A stretch of DNA of 24,540 bases from Dentipellis sp. KUC8613 (taxonomy: Eukaryota > Basidiomycota > Agaricomycetes > Russulales > Hericiaceae), in the NCBI GenBank assembly GCA_002286715.1, contig NSJX01000008.1:873875-898414 (forward strand), given 5' to 3'. The position numbers and the translations under genes were made by a program. Below, in pieces: positions 10,158-20,886 of this stretch (its first letter is position 1; each line of letters begins with the position of its first letter). Under the pieces are notes generated by a model. It had not been told where the DNA came from. It saw only the letters and a list, made by a program, of their open reading frames with translations, and did not search any database.

Positions 10158-12932
10158 TTACAGCTCCTTCTTTCTCTTTGCCAGAATCTGTACTCCAGCT
10201 AAGTTCAAGGTAAGAGACTGTCTACCATCCTTCTTATACGATGATGCAACATAATGTACTGCACAAAAGGTGCCAGCAGGAACTTCCTCATTCATCCACA
10301 ATGGATCGCGGTATGGCATTGTGAGAAGTCGAGCAACATCAAAGTCACTGCCAGTATACCCATCAGTTCCAGTCTGAAAGTATCGGGAAGCATCCCAAAC
10401 TGGAACTATAGAACTCATGTTAAAAAGAAGAAAAGAGAGATTATAAGAACGTACTTTTATCTGCTCCCCAATGTATCCGGTACTCAAGCGGAGGAGCTGG
10501 ATATGTGGCAGCTGCTCCCTCTGCAGATGTAGTGGGATCAGTTGTGAAGAAGTCATCATCCAAGGTTGTGATGGGACCGCCTTTACAGCCGTTAGCATAA
10601 GATAAAGCTCAGAATAAAAAGACGTACCTTCTGCTTCTACCTCTGCTCTTGCTGTACCAAGAACCAGGTTACCGTCCAATGTGTGGACGTGGAGTCCTGT
10701 CCCATTCTTGTCCAGGTGCTGTGCAAGGACTGAAAATGCACGCTGAGACTCGCAACAGAGCTGCACAACTTGGATGTTGGTGTTGCTCTTGACCTTTCCG
10801 GCATTGTCCGTGTAAAATGTAGGCGTCAAGAGCTTTGCCTTGATCATAAAGGCAAACATCACTAAGCCAGCAGCAAACTGGTTCCCAGGTAATCTTGGCG
10901 TTAAGACATTACTGAGAGCCTGAGAACCAGCCAGCACCGTCTTGAACATGTTCGGGTTGGAGCGTGACACGTTGTATAGATTTCGAGCCGTATTGGATTG
11001 GAAAGTTACAACGTCTATCATGCGGCTGCACCATTATCATCAGTCTAATGCGTAGAGAGCTTCAAAAAAGAAAGACATACGCCATGTTCACAGTGGGGAA
11101 GTAATCGCTCTGAAGGATGCTGAAATTTCCCAGTCTCAGCGTGTACCGAGTGACAATTGGACGGAATCTTGAGGAAGGCAGCTTAGTAGAGATAAAAATT
11201 GACAAGAATAAGATACATACATCAGCTTTGCCAGATCATTTGTATAGGTTGGGATCAGAAGACGGTCTTTTGGAGAGTGATTGGTGACTTCACAGCCTTC
11301 CAAGTGGCTGAAGTTACAAGTTAGTAGCGTACAAAGTGATCAGTTAACACAACATACCTTCGTCTTGGTTTTCCTGGTAGAACAGCTTGAGGGGCTGTTT
11401 TGGCTTCCTGTGACGGCAGTTTCACATTGGGAGGCTTTGTCACAAGAGACGTCAGCATGGATTTGACGTTGTTGCAAAGAAGCGTATGGCTAACCTGCTT
11501 CTGAGATTTGGCCTCGAGTTGGGGCATTGTATCAGAGACGGGCGGAGATGCCTGAGCAGCATTGTAGAGATGTAAATACTTCTCAGGGACATCATGTCCC
11601 AAATCCTTTAAGACATCAAACATTTTTTTCAGGGAAGCCAAAGACGGCCCTCCAACCTGATCAGAGCTGCCTCCTGGGCTCCCGACAACATTACCAGATG
11701 TCTGCGATGCAGGAGGGGTGGGGATTCTATTCATACAAATCATTCAGCGCCTGGTGAGGACAAAGAGAACCCCGGAAACATACTGAGAATGCTGAGCAGC
11801 TCTCTGCAGCTCCAAGGCAGCCTGCACCTGCTTTTTCTGCCTTTCCTGCTCCTCGGCTTTCAGAAGTCCTTTTGCAGCGCTACAAAATGTATCAACAAAT
11901 GATGTTATGATCAATTCGAGACGGGAACATACGTCTCAAGGTGATTCTTCAAGATGTTGGGCTTGTTGTTATTCAAGTCATAGAAACTGTTTCTGTGTCG
12001 GTAGTTCAGTAAGGGGGATGAGGAAGGGGGAGGTGAAATGCTCGTACAGCTGAGGCATCACCCTTGCCATCTCTTCCCTCGTATACAGATGTACAAACTG
12101 TTGCTCATCCTTGTCATCTTCGTATTCATCCTTGAAATTTCCATTGGAATCAACATCAGAGTCGTGACCGACGTAATCAGTTGCCTCATCATCGTCGCTG
12201 TCACCAAATGCATGAGGAGTGGGCGGATGCCCTTCCTCAAAAAACATTGAGACATCATCCAGAGACACCTCGCTGGCATGTCTAGATAGCAGAGGATCTT
12301 GCGAAGGCTGTTGCTTCTGTTTACCCATAGACACAAGAGAAGCAGGTGGGCTGGCCTCTTTCTCAGAAGCTATGGGCAAGCCCTGACGAGCACGTTTGCT
12401 ATGGCATCTCCGTTAGTTCACTGGCAAGGAAAATCAGGAGAGACAACGTACGTGGTTGGCTCCAAAATTGGAGTTGGAGGGGCTTTCCGCTTGATGAGCT
12501 CCTTTTCAATCGTCACAGCAATTCTACGTAACAGTTAGATATGAGGAAAGGAATGTTTTTAGAAGAAGAATTGCATACTCTGGAACACGGAGGCCAGGAG
12601 GTCTTCTAGGAGCTTTTCCACCGCTTGTCATGTGGGCTGGCTTCCGGATTGCCTGTTCTAACGTAGGCTTATTGATGATAACGCTAACAAATGAGAAGAA
12701 GTTAGGTCAAGGAAGATATGTAGGATAGAAACAGAACTTACTCGGGCAAAGCAGTCTTTTCCTCAGCGGGGACAGTCACATTGTTCTCATCATCTGAATC
12801 TGGGACAATCCTAAAGATAACGTCTTGTTTAGGAGGAGAAGGTAAACAAATAGAGTGCATAACATACCGAGGGTTTGCACGAGTGATACGGCGAGCATTG
12901 CCGGTTTTCTGAGATGAGGACTTGGAGGCCAT
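10158..12932 (-). CDS. Unrecognised 710-aa nuclear-type protein, possible OB-fold C-terminus (13 exons)
   Basis: I do not recognise this family. Hand-built exons: 12932-12868, 12810-12742, 12683-12579, 12523-12452, 12398-12048, 11992-11933, 11879-11784, 11726-11358, 11307-11221, 11167-11081, 11025-10628, 10580-10455, 10405-10158; all introns are GT-AG and the sum is 2133 nt. The N-terminal half is polar and probably disordered, with acidic patches (DSDDDEATD, DEYEDDKDE), a KRAR basic patch and a Q/E/K-rich helix (about 240-270). The C-terminal 300 residues are folded-looking. The final part (GTFCAVHYVASSY, then LTLNLAGVQIL) has alternating strands reminiscent of single-strand DNA-binding OB folds. 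The protein ends in a basic AKRKKEL tail. It lies just upstream of the Helitron on the same strand. CpG content is ordinary, unlike the Helitron. The ssDNA-binding idea is inference; a virus-like structural protein was considered but nothing supports it. Confidence 0.75.
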
Positions 12933-13062
12933 TGCGTCAAGAGATGTATGGGAGAGGAGATGCAGAGGAAGATGTTAGAAGCAACAAGGAAAGAGACGTC
13001 AAACGAGGGCTTTCTGTCGATGAAGGCAGGAAGCTTCAGAACAGAATCCCCTCAGGCCAGTA

Positions 13063-13071
13063 CTTATATAG
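13063..13071 (-). promoter_or_regulatory. TATA box of the 710-aa gene
   Basis: The minus strand reads CTATATAAG about 130 nt upstream of the ATG at 12932, a close match to a eukaryotic TATA box. The distance is plausible for a fungal gene with a leader of about 100 nt. Confidence 0.45.
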
Positions 13072-13987
13072 ATTTTGGCAGCCAATCAAATGCTGCAACG
13101 TAGGTAGGCTAAGGCCCAGTCAATATCCCCCAGTCAGCACAACGCTCTGAGGCTTCTTTCATGGCAAAGCAAAGCTGGACATTATTGACGATTGTTCTTG
13201 GCATGGTTATCCGTCTCATTCGGAAAGAAGCTGCTCTGTTTCGATGCAAGGCAGGGTGTTTCAGTCTGGTTCGATCGAAAAGACCTTTGAAGGGACCATG
13301 CCAACCTTTTCTCATTTGGCTGCGCATGGAAGCTTTTGCCTGCCAGCGGCAGCCAAAGTCCCAGAATAGATGGGCTGCATGACGAACATTGCTTACCAAA
13401 TGACTGGAATCTGGTCTCAGAATACTGCGGACGGGATTTAGAGAGTAAGGCCGACCCTCCGACATGGCCAGATACCTTGAATTCTATAATCATGACGAAC
13501 CTGCCAAGGCCCCAGAAATATCTTGATCTCTCTCGATCCAGGAACTCGGTTAAGAGAGGCTGCTCCTGGGGTCCAAAGCTTATTTGAAAGCCAGAGTAAC
13601 ACGAGAATAGAACAGTGACGTAGACAGATTAATCCGGTGACCAGCTGTTGGCCTTTTGATACACAAGGGAATGGATGTCAGTCTACACGCAGTGCAACGT
13701 ATAACCATGAATTGCCTTCACCTTGTAAAGAGAGTATCAGCATCTGCTCTGAGAACAAAGTATATAATGCATGTAGGTAGCTTCAACGTAAAAGCCTTGG
13801 CACCTAGTGCAGCGCCCGCAACTATGGCACTTGCTTCTTTTCCTGTACAGCTTGGAGATCCATAGGGCACCGGAGGCCGCTCTGTCGATGAGATCTGAGG
13901 GTCATAGAGATGACAGAGTACGCACATTTTTAGGCTTGGAAGAAGACGTTGCAGCCCGGCCTGCCCGTCAGGGTCTGAAAGCTGGCG

Positions 13988-13993
13988 TATAAG
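13988..13993 (+). promoter_or_regulatory. TATA-like box of the 348-aa gene
   Basis: TATAAG lies about 40 nt before the ATG at 14031 and is followed by a pyrimidine-rich stretch (CTTTTTACCTTCCTCTCC) of the kind found near fungal transcription starts. This favours 14031 as the start codon. Confidence 0.4.
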
Positions 13994-14030
13994 TAATGTA
14001 ACACTTTTTACCTTCCTCTCCAAATCAGAC

Positions 14031-15305
14031 ATGACATCCCCTCTTCCCGTTCCTACTATTGTCACCACCATTGAGCAATATCTTCGTGATGCCCCTATCC
14101 CTTCTCGAGTTCATGCAGCGCTGAATGACTGCACTCTTGACCGTTTGCCTGATACTCTCCTGAAGACCTGCACCTCCGTAAGTCTGCTATCTGCGGAGCA
14201 AGTTCCTGTCTGATGTCCAGCGTTAGCCAAAGTACCTTCGCACACACTTTGGCATATTTGAAGATGGGAAAGGTGGAGCAACTTTGACGCTACCTGTAGA
14301 GGAGGGAAGTATGCCAGAAGAAGCTGTTCTAGAGGTGTCCGGTGTGTTGTTGAAGGTTGATCTCCCGCCAATCACTAGTCGTGATCAGTAAGTCAATCCT
14401 TACTTGTTTGCGCATGCACTTACTTATACATTGATCAGGCTTCCACAGGATCGCCTATCTTTTGCATCTCAATCCATAACCATTGGCGGTTTGGGTGATG
14501 ATGCATTTGCGAACGCGGTCATGGGTATTCATAACATACACACCTTATTCTCCACACGATTCTCCAAGCTTCAAGCATGGCAACCTGAGCGTCACCTTGA
14601 GCACGCATCACTGCCATTTGCTTCGAGGTATATCACATCTCAGAAAGTTGCCGGCTCAGCAGATCATCTTCCCTTTGATCACGCTGTTGATCCTCGTGGT
14701 GTATTGGCTTCTGCTCTTCGGGGGAAAGGCTTTCATCTTGAAGACAACCAAGTCGTGTATCTGTATGGAAAGAAAGGCAAACAGTAAGTCTTACATTCTT
14801 CTCGCCTGGATGATCTGCCTAATCTGTCATTTCTGAAGTGCTGGTCACTACAGCTTTGGACACACTGCTCCTGGCATCTTTCAAGTAGGACACATCGTTC
14901 ATGTGCAGGTAGCTTTTGTTGTTGTACCATCCACCAACGGCAAGATGCATCACATGATCCCAAAATTGAGATCCATAGCCCTGATGGATGCCAGTATCCG
15001 CGATGTGAGCAACGCTTCTACCTTTAGTTGGAACAAGAGCTCACTTCTCTGTGCAGGACTTTCTTTTTGCGCTGTCATGGAGCAGGATTGTAATGCAGCC
15101 AGAAGCTCCAAGGATGTCTGGTTTGAAACGATTTGTGGGGTATGGCGGTGACAACTCACAGTCTAAGCGCTCTAAGCCGGAAGGGAGTTATGTTGGTCCA
15201 GAGCATCAACCTTCCCCATCTCCCAGCACTGCAAGTACTGAGGAGGGCATGGAGACTGAAGAGGGAGAAGCTGGAGGCAAACGTGGCCGGGGGCAGTCAG
15301 TATAG
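14031..15305 (+). CDS. Unrecognised 348-aa protein with OB-like core (5 exons)
   Basis: I do not recognise a named family. Hand-built exons: 14031-14177, 14233-14387, 14439-14783, 14854-15004, 15057-15305; introns are GT-AG, 50-70 nt, and the sum is 1047 nt. The N-terminus is a short helical segment. The middle (roughly 50-270) is rich in beta-strand patterns, for example VLEVSGVLLKVDLP, DNQVVYLYG and GHIVHVQVAFVVVP followed by LRSIALMD. That last pattern (G-hydrophobic-x-V strand, loop, then a second strand ending in L-D) resembles an OB fold and echoes the end of the divergent 710-aa protein. The tail is Ser/Glu-rich with a basic patch (SQSKRSKPE) and a final KRGRGQ, suggesting a nuclear protein. 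A role in binding single-stranded DNA during transposition is possible but not shown. Confidence 0.75.
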
Positions 15306-15630
15306 TTACTACTTAAGAACAAGCCTTACATCTTACATTACCATAACAACCTTGATCTCCTGGTCTTTCCAAGTTAGTAAAGAGATGAGCCAGACAACGC
15401 AGATATCTGGATTTCAGATGCAACAGCAGAGCGAATAGCTGTCTGATGGTTGTATGAGAATGTGAGAGACGGGGAAATACCTGCTGTGGTGGCGCTTTTC
15501 TAGAAGGCAAGACAAAAACGTCAAGATTAGCAGAATCAATAGCATACTTGAAAGGAAGGACTATTAGGTACCAGTAAATGGCATAATGTAGCATGTACGA
15601 CGTCAAAATATGATCATGAAAGTGAGAACA
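15306..15630. other. Convergent spacer between two genes
   Basis: The 325 bases between the stop codons of the plus-strand 348-aa gene (15305) and the minus-strand dioxygenase gene (15631) must hold both 3' ends. A minus-strand open frame at 15313-15606 has no recognisable domain and lies downstream of a stop; I do not call it. No strong hairpin was noticed. Confidence 0.5.
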
Positions 15631-18600
15631 TTAAATCTTTGGTAGCATATCGTGAAGACGCTTCATTTTGCACAAGGTGTGCTCAAGCATAACAGTATTA
15701 AAACCCATTTTGGTCTTCTCTTCATCTGTCAAACTGGCATCCAAGAAGTTATAGAGTTCAAGAAATTTACCAGTAATATCCAGGCGGTACTGCTTTGATC
15801 CCTTGGAGCCTTTTGGACCGACCACATTCTGATCTTGAAGGTACCTCAATGCTCCGCGGCTGATGTCCACAATAATTCCTCCCATCTCCTCCTTGGTGGG
15901 CATGGAAATGAGACCTGCCTCTGCATAATCAGCAGACAGAAGATATCCTATCAAGGCCCCAAAGCCATAGTAAAGAATATGATTTTCCTTGCTCCTTCCT
16001 TTCACTATGGCATCATAGAACTGCTTGAAGGTCCGAGGCTTCCTGTTGGGTCCCACCATAGACTCCCAGGTTTCTGAAGCAGCAGACCAGTACAAGGGGA
16101 TGTGATCCTCAGTGCGCTTGGTGTTCTTCCCATAAGCATCAGTCTTGCAGAAATAAGTTGGGGGGAGGGAGGGATCCAAGCTTGCCCGGTACGTTTGCCA
16201 ATCCTCAAGGCTCTGGAATACGGTGCGATGGTTGACAAGGAAGTCGCATCTGAAAGTGATGCCTCGGAATATGAGAGCGCTGAAAAATCCAGCCCTGGTG
16301 TTAAGATATCCAGGGCTGAAAGGGCCATCCTCTTTGCGAACAGCCAGAACAGAGGGCGCCTTCTCTCGGAAGGGAAGGAGAAAATCTGGCTTATCTGCTA
16401 TGGCCTTCAGGAGCATGAAGTTGGGATCTTTTGAAATGGAGGAGGGAGGAGAGAAAACCAAGCCTTCAATGGGAGCATCTAACAAGCAGAATGTTGCACG
16501 AAGGAATCTGAGACAAGAGTCTTGCAGCTTTTTGAGAGAGCTGGTGGCATGGGCAGAAGATGGTCCTGGAGCTGAAGAATTTGGCTGTGAAATTGGGGCA
16601 GGTGGTGGAGGAATGGCTGAAAATGATGAAAGATTGAAAGGAGCATCCCCAGAGCTTGAGGAACCAGCTCTGTCATCTGGCTCCAGACCCACAAACTGCT
16701 GAGAAAGATGAAAGATGACTTGCATGGCCTTGTGCTTCTCTGCCTCTGATTCAATCAGAGAATCATTGCTGAGCCACAAGAAGAAGGGGTCCAAGTCTTC
16801 CTGGGTGACTCTCCTTTTTGGAACATGTCTCAGATTGAGAACATAGGCTGCAAACCTCTCAAAGGCCATCCAAGTATCATGAAGATATAGGCCAGGAAAA
16901 CCTAGATACTTGATGACACCAGCAATAAACCAAGATTGAGCCACTGCATAAGGTTTGGCAGATGGATCAAAGATCTGTCCCAAAGCAAAGAGCAAGCAGT
17001 CATAAGTGACCTTTCGACGCTGTGCATCATCCAACTCCACATAATTTTCTCTGAGGCGAGGAAGTTGTATGCTGATCTCAGAAGATGGAAGGGAGGGGTG
17101 GTAGGCTGAGGGTTGGATTGCCAAGGTCCTGGCTCTTGAAGTCAGATTGCTAGAGATGGTGCTGGCAAGATGAGCTATCCACATGTTGGCATCAGAGGGG
17201 TCAAAATCCCAGAGAGCAGAATAGAACCAAGCCACTTGGTCAATCCAATTCCAAGCCATGTAATGACTGAGCATGGCCATGGATCTGTTGTGACGGATGG
17301 AAAGAGCTGCATGGGCATCTCCAGTCCTCAACCTGCGAACCTCAGCAAGACAAAGGCGTACTTGTGGAAGAGGGGCCAGAGATCCAGGCTGGCATCCCCT
17401 TACAGCTTTGGCCATTTTTGAGATGGTGGCATGAACTGTGCGATCTGCAAGACGGAGAGAATCCTTAGGACAGCTAGTCCATTCTAAACTCACAGCTTCT
17501 GCCTCAGAGACCAGATGGGATTCAGAGTACAGCTCTGGGATTTTTTAGGATGAGCAGTCAGATTGAAATACAAACAAGAACAAACTTACTTGTCCATCTT
17601 GGCTGAGCATCACCTTGAACTTGAACCTCCTCCTCAGAACCAGGTTCATCATACCCATCAAAATCTTGATGTCTGTCTTGATGTGCCATTTCCACATCAT
17701 CATCATCATCATCATCCTGAAATACCTCATCCTGAGGATGATCTTCATCATCTATGAGATCTCTGTTATCATCTACAACAAAATGCTCAGCTACCAAAAG
17801 ATAGGAGAAATATAAGACATCTGTACCCACCAACTTCTGGCCTAGTCCTACGTCGAGTCCTTCTTGCTGGAACATCCACATCTGCATCTGCCTTCCTCTT
17901 CCCTTTTCTATCAGTTTCCTTTATTGCCTGCAGGGCTGACCTCTGAGCTGCCTTGGCAGTTTGAGATCTGCTGCCTACAGACTCAACAGCAAGGAGTTGG
18001 CTCTTCTTGTAGGAATTCAGATCTGCCCTGCATGTCAAGCAAAATAACAAATACAAGAGGAACTTACTCACCTGTTGGCAAAACCTTCTCAGATGTAGAG
18101 GCCTTAGGTTTTGGAGGAGGATTTTCTGTAACTCAGATGAGATATGCTGCAGATAGAAAGAATAATGAGTTCTTACTCTTTGCAGCAATCCTTCCACCAG
18201 GTCCTTGTGCAAGAAGTGGAGAATCAGGATCCACTATCATGGAAGGCATCTCCTTCAGCTGAGTGAGATGATCAAAGGAACGCTGAAGACGTCTCTTGTG
18301 GATCCTCAGGATTTCCTCCCGGGGATCAGCTTCAAGGACAGGCTGAATCTCTACAGGCTGCCCTGGAGGATGGTAGACAGCGAGAGGGATAGGGGAGCCT
18401 CCTTCCATAGGAGGAGCATATTGCCCTGGAGCCAAAGACCATGGTTCTGCTGTATACCTCTCCTCAGGGCCAGATTTAATGCTGAAGCTTTCCAGAAATT
18501 TGTTGACATCTATTTGAACCTGGGGATTGCCTTATATATTGGAGCTTTAGATTTGAAAATAACACTTACCTGTCTATCTGAATGAATCTGAGAAGCTACC

Positions 18601-20454
18601 AGGATAGATAGTTGAAGAAGGGAGCGGGCAATGTAGTCAAGTTGACCTCTAGGGGTCATCAACAGGTGGCCATCTGTAGCAAAGTTGGATTGGGTACAGT
18701 GATTTGGGGGACTCCTTGAACTGCGGTCTTCAGGACTTCCAAAAAACAGAATTAGCCTAGATGAGAAGAAAAAGAAAAGCTACTTACTAGTTCCTAACCT
18801 CTCTCCCCAAGGGAAGATAAGGCCTAGCAGCTGAATTCTCAGATGTTGGAAGGGGAAAAGCAGCAAGAGGTGCAACTCCATCATTTCTAGCCACCATGGA
18901 AGCAGGATAGAGAATAATGTTAAGTCTGTAGGCAGACTCAACCAGTTCTACTCCATGTGGAGCATAATGAGAGGTCCCAGCATGTTGGTCTAGTCCTGAG
19001 AAGAACAGGACCACAAAAGAAGTCAGCTCCACATATACGCCTGCCTCCTTGATGTGAAGGCGACCAGAGCCATATTTCTCAGGAACATCACTTATAGAAA
19101 GCATGCAGGAATAAGATGTGGGATCATCCCTGCCATCTATGTGAGAGACACCAGACCTGCCAAGCATGTTGTTGGCACCAAGCATGTCCACTAAGATTCA
19201 AGGTGTTAGCATCTAGATCATAAAACCAAGGAGACTTACCTACATTCAGCTTCAGAAGTGGCAGGAGACACATTGACTTGAAGGGAGTCAAACATGTAGT
19301 TTGAAGGATGCCCAATGATAGGGGCATTGGTCATGGCCCTGTATGCCTTCATTTCCTCAGCAAGAGGAATGTATTTGAGCCCACTGGCCCCTACTTCAGT
19401 TGCAAGCTACAGCCTTATTAGCAAGAAGAAGCAAGGAAGGAAGTTGAAAAGCTGACATGAAGAAGCCGCTGCTGCATGATGTGCTGATTGGTAGGTTCCC
19501 CACCAGCATACTTGACATTCTTGCCAGGAGCCCACAATCCCTTCTGCGCCTGAACTGTGATACCCACATTATAAGTTCGTCCCCCATCACCAGCACCTTG
19601 GACACCGGTGCGTTCGAAGGCAGTTCCACCAACTAAACGCCCAGTTCCGGGGTCTACATGAGGCTTCTCTCGTGTTCGCAGATCAGGATCACCCAGAAGC
19701 TCTTGCTGCAATGCTAACATCTCACGCATCTTCTCTTCTCCATAGAATTCCCTAGCATGACGTCATATCAACATTGTAAGGCACCCAGCAGATTGGCTGG
19801 ACATACCTTCCCAGAAACAAGCATTTGCAATGATCCTGAAGGCCTGAAGGATCATCGCCAATCCTCCGGGTAAATAACATGTCTCCTGGCTCCAGCAGCA
19901 GCAAACCTATGTTATTTGTTAGCATAGTTCCTATATGCAGCAACAGAACAAACCTTACCAGCATCTTGCTGCTTCTCACTAGACCCCGACTTGTCAAAAA
20001 CTATTTTGTCAAAGTTCTCGGCAGCCCTCCTTCGCCCCTCTGGCGAGGCATCAATGAAATAAAGGTAGGCAGTACCATACCTTATCTCAAGTGGATGGAG
20101 AGGATGATCGTGAGCCTTATAAAGGATTGGCAGGTGGGGGTCGCGACGAGGGAGAATAAGTTCTGTCAATTGAACAGCAGCTGGCGCTTGACCGCATTTG
20201 CATGTCAGCAAGAATTAGCCATGCTACAATTCAAGTACATACCCATGATGAAACGATAGATCCATATGCAATAAACTTCACCTCAAAGGGCAAGCTTTCC
20301 TCTATTCAACGCGTATCAAGATGCGTCAAACTGGAAGCCCGGGTCTTGGAAAGGCGGCTTATCAGGTATTGGATGGCACAGCTACACAGAGCTGGTTTGA
20401 AGCTAAAAGAAAGTCCAAAATAGTCAGCTTTTGCACAAGAGACAAAGGAGCCAT
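15631..20454 (-). CDS. TET/JBP-like 2OG-Fe(II) dioxygenase fused to a ~1000-aa unknown region (13 exons, ~1387 aa)
   Basis: Exons: 20454-about 20386, about 20299-20239, 20186-19959, 19906-19807, 19751-19457, 19406-19244, 19190-18788, 18720-18570, 18519-18177, 18125-18072, 18022-17831, 17790-17590, 17534-15631; the first junction is uncertain. Residues about 300-410 carry the iron and 2-oxoglutarate signature: SHIDG (H322, D324), SGLDQHAG (H375), AYRLNIILYP (R394). Spacing and the surrounding strands match basidiomycete TET/JBP proteins, which oxidise 5-methylcytosine in DNA. The intron at 18787-18721 (67 nt, CTAAT branch site, GACCGCAG acceptor) keeps the frame open into the rest, so I model one protein. 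The alternative is two genes, with the second starting at the ATG at 18659. A linker follows with basic nuclear signals (DRKGKRKAD, ARRTRRRTR) and an Asp7 tract. The last exon (635 aa) is mostly helical, with a Pro/Ser-rich insert near its middle, and matches nothing I know. CpG is ordinary in exons 1-5, nearly absent from exon 6 on, and partly recovers near the 3' end. Confidence 0.75.
17696..17716 (-). repeat. In-frame (GAT)7 microsatellite encoding seven Asp
   Basis: Seven perfect GAT codons on the minus strand lie within exon 12 of the dioxygenase-fusion gene and extend an acidic linker. A triplet repeat keeps the frame when its copy number changes, so length polymorphism is expected. Confidence 0.9.
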
Positions 20455-20886
20455 ATTGACGTCAGAATGCAGAGGAGGCAACGGCTTGAATGAGAGATGG
20501 CTCCAGAGGCAGCTGGGTCTGATTAAATAAAGAGAAAGGACGGTGAAGTGAAGGAATGTGAGATGAATAGGACGCTAGCCGTGCCAGCAACCATGCAAAA
20601 GCCTGGTCCTGGCAGCTGCTGATGATGGGAGAGGCAAGGAGGCCGTCTGCTTGAACAACGAACGGCCATCTGAGTCAGCGTGACGGTTGTGACAAGGGAG
20701 ACGTAAAACGAGGCTCACATCCAGCCCCTGCGGGATCGCAAGCCTTGATTGGACTCCCGCTCTCCCAGAAAATGGGGTGAAAAATAAAGAATAATGAAAT
20801 TAGTCTACTGGTATGGTATGCATATCACGTCCAAATCATGCCTCTCTCTCCGCCACCCACTCTGATCTACCACTATCCGTTCTCAG
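20455..20886. other. Upstream region of the dioxygenase gene
   Basis: This 432-base stretch has no credible gene. On the minus strand an AT-rich TTATTTAATC (20530-20521) lies about 70 nt upstream of the proposed start codon and may serve as a TATA substitute. The right limit is the break point of the chitin synthase fragment. If the mobile unit extends this far, its 5' (TC) end in Helitron terms should be here or further right; I cannot place it. Confidence 0.4.

Larger units (their letters stand above)
12933..14030. other. Divergent intergenic region between two accessory genes
   Basis: About 1.1 kb separate the start codons of the minus-strand 710-aa gene and the plus-strand 348-aa gene. 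Each side carries a TATA-like box. Frames that are open here on either strand (for example 13109-13465 and 13718-14071 minus) overlap one another, have no recognisable domain and no consistent splice pattern, so I treat the region as a shared regulatory spacer. No repeats of note. Confidence 0.5.

Noticed and set aside
13109..14071. Several overlapping open frames in the divergent spacer
   Set aside because: They overlap on opposite strands, lack domains and splice consistency, and occupy the likely promoter region.
15313..15606. 97-codon open frame on minus between convergent genes
   Set aside because: No domain, no intron pattern, sits in the shared 3' region of two well-supported genes.
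18209..18787. Stop codon after REVRN as the end of a separate dioxygenase gene
   Set aside because: A good donor (GTAAGT) overlaps the apparent stop, and a 67-nt intron with a branch site and GCAG acceptor restores the frame into the next exons. I kept the two-gene option only as an alternative.
2979..20560. Terminal inverted repeats or target site duplication bounding the four-gene block
   Set aside because: I compared the border sequences by eye and found no matching inverted ends beyond the shared 10-mer noted at 2329 and 22571. No CRISPR array, rRNA or KDZ transposase was seen either.
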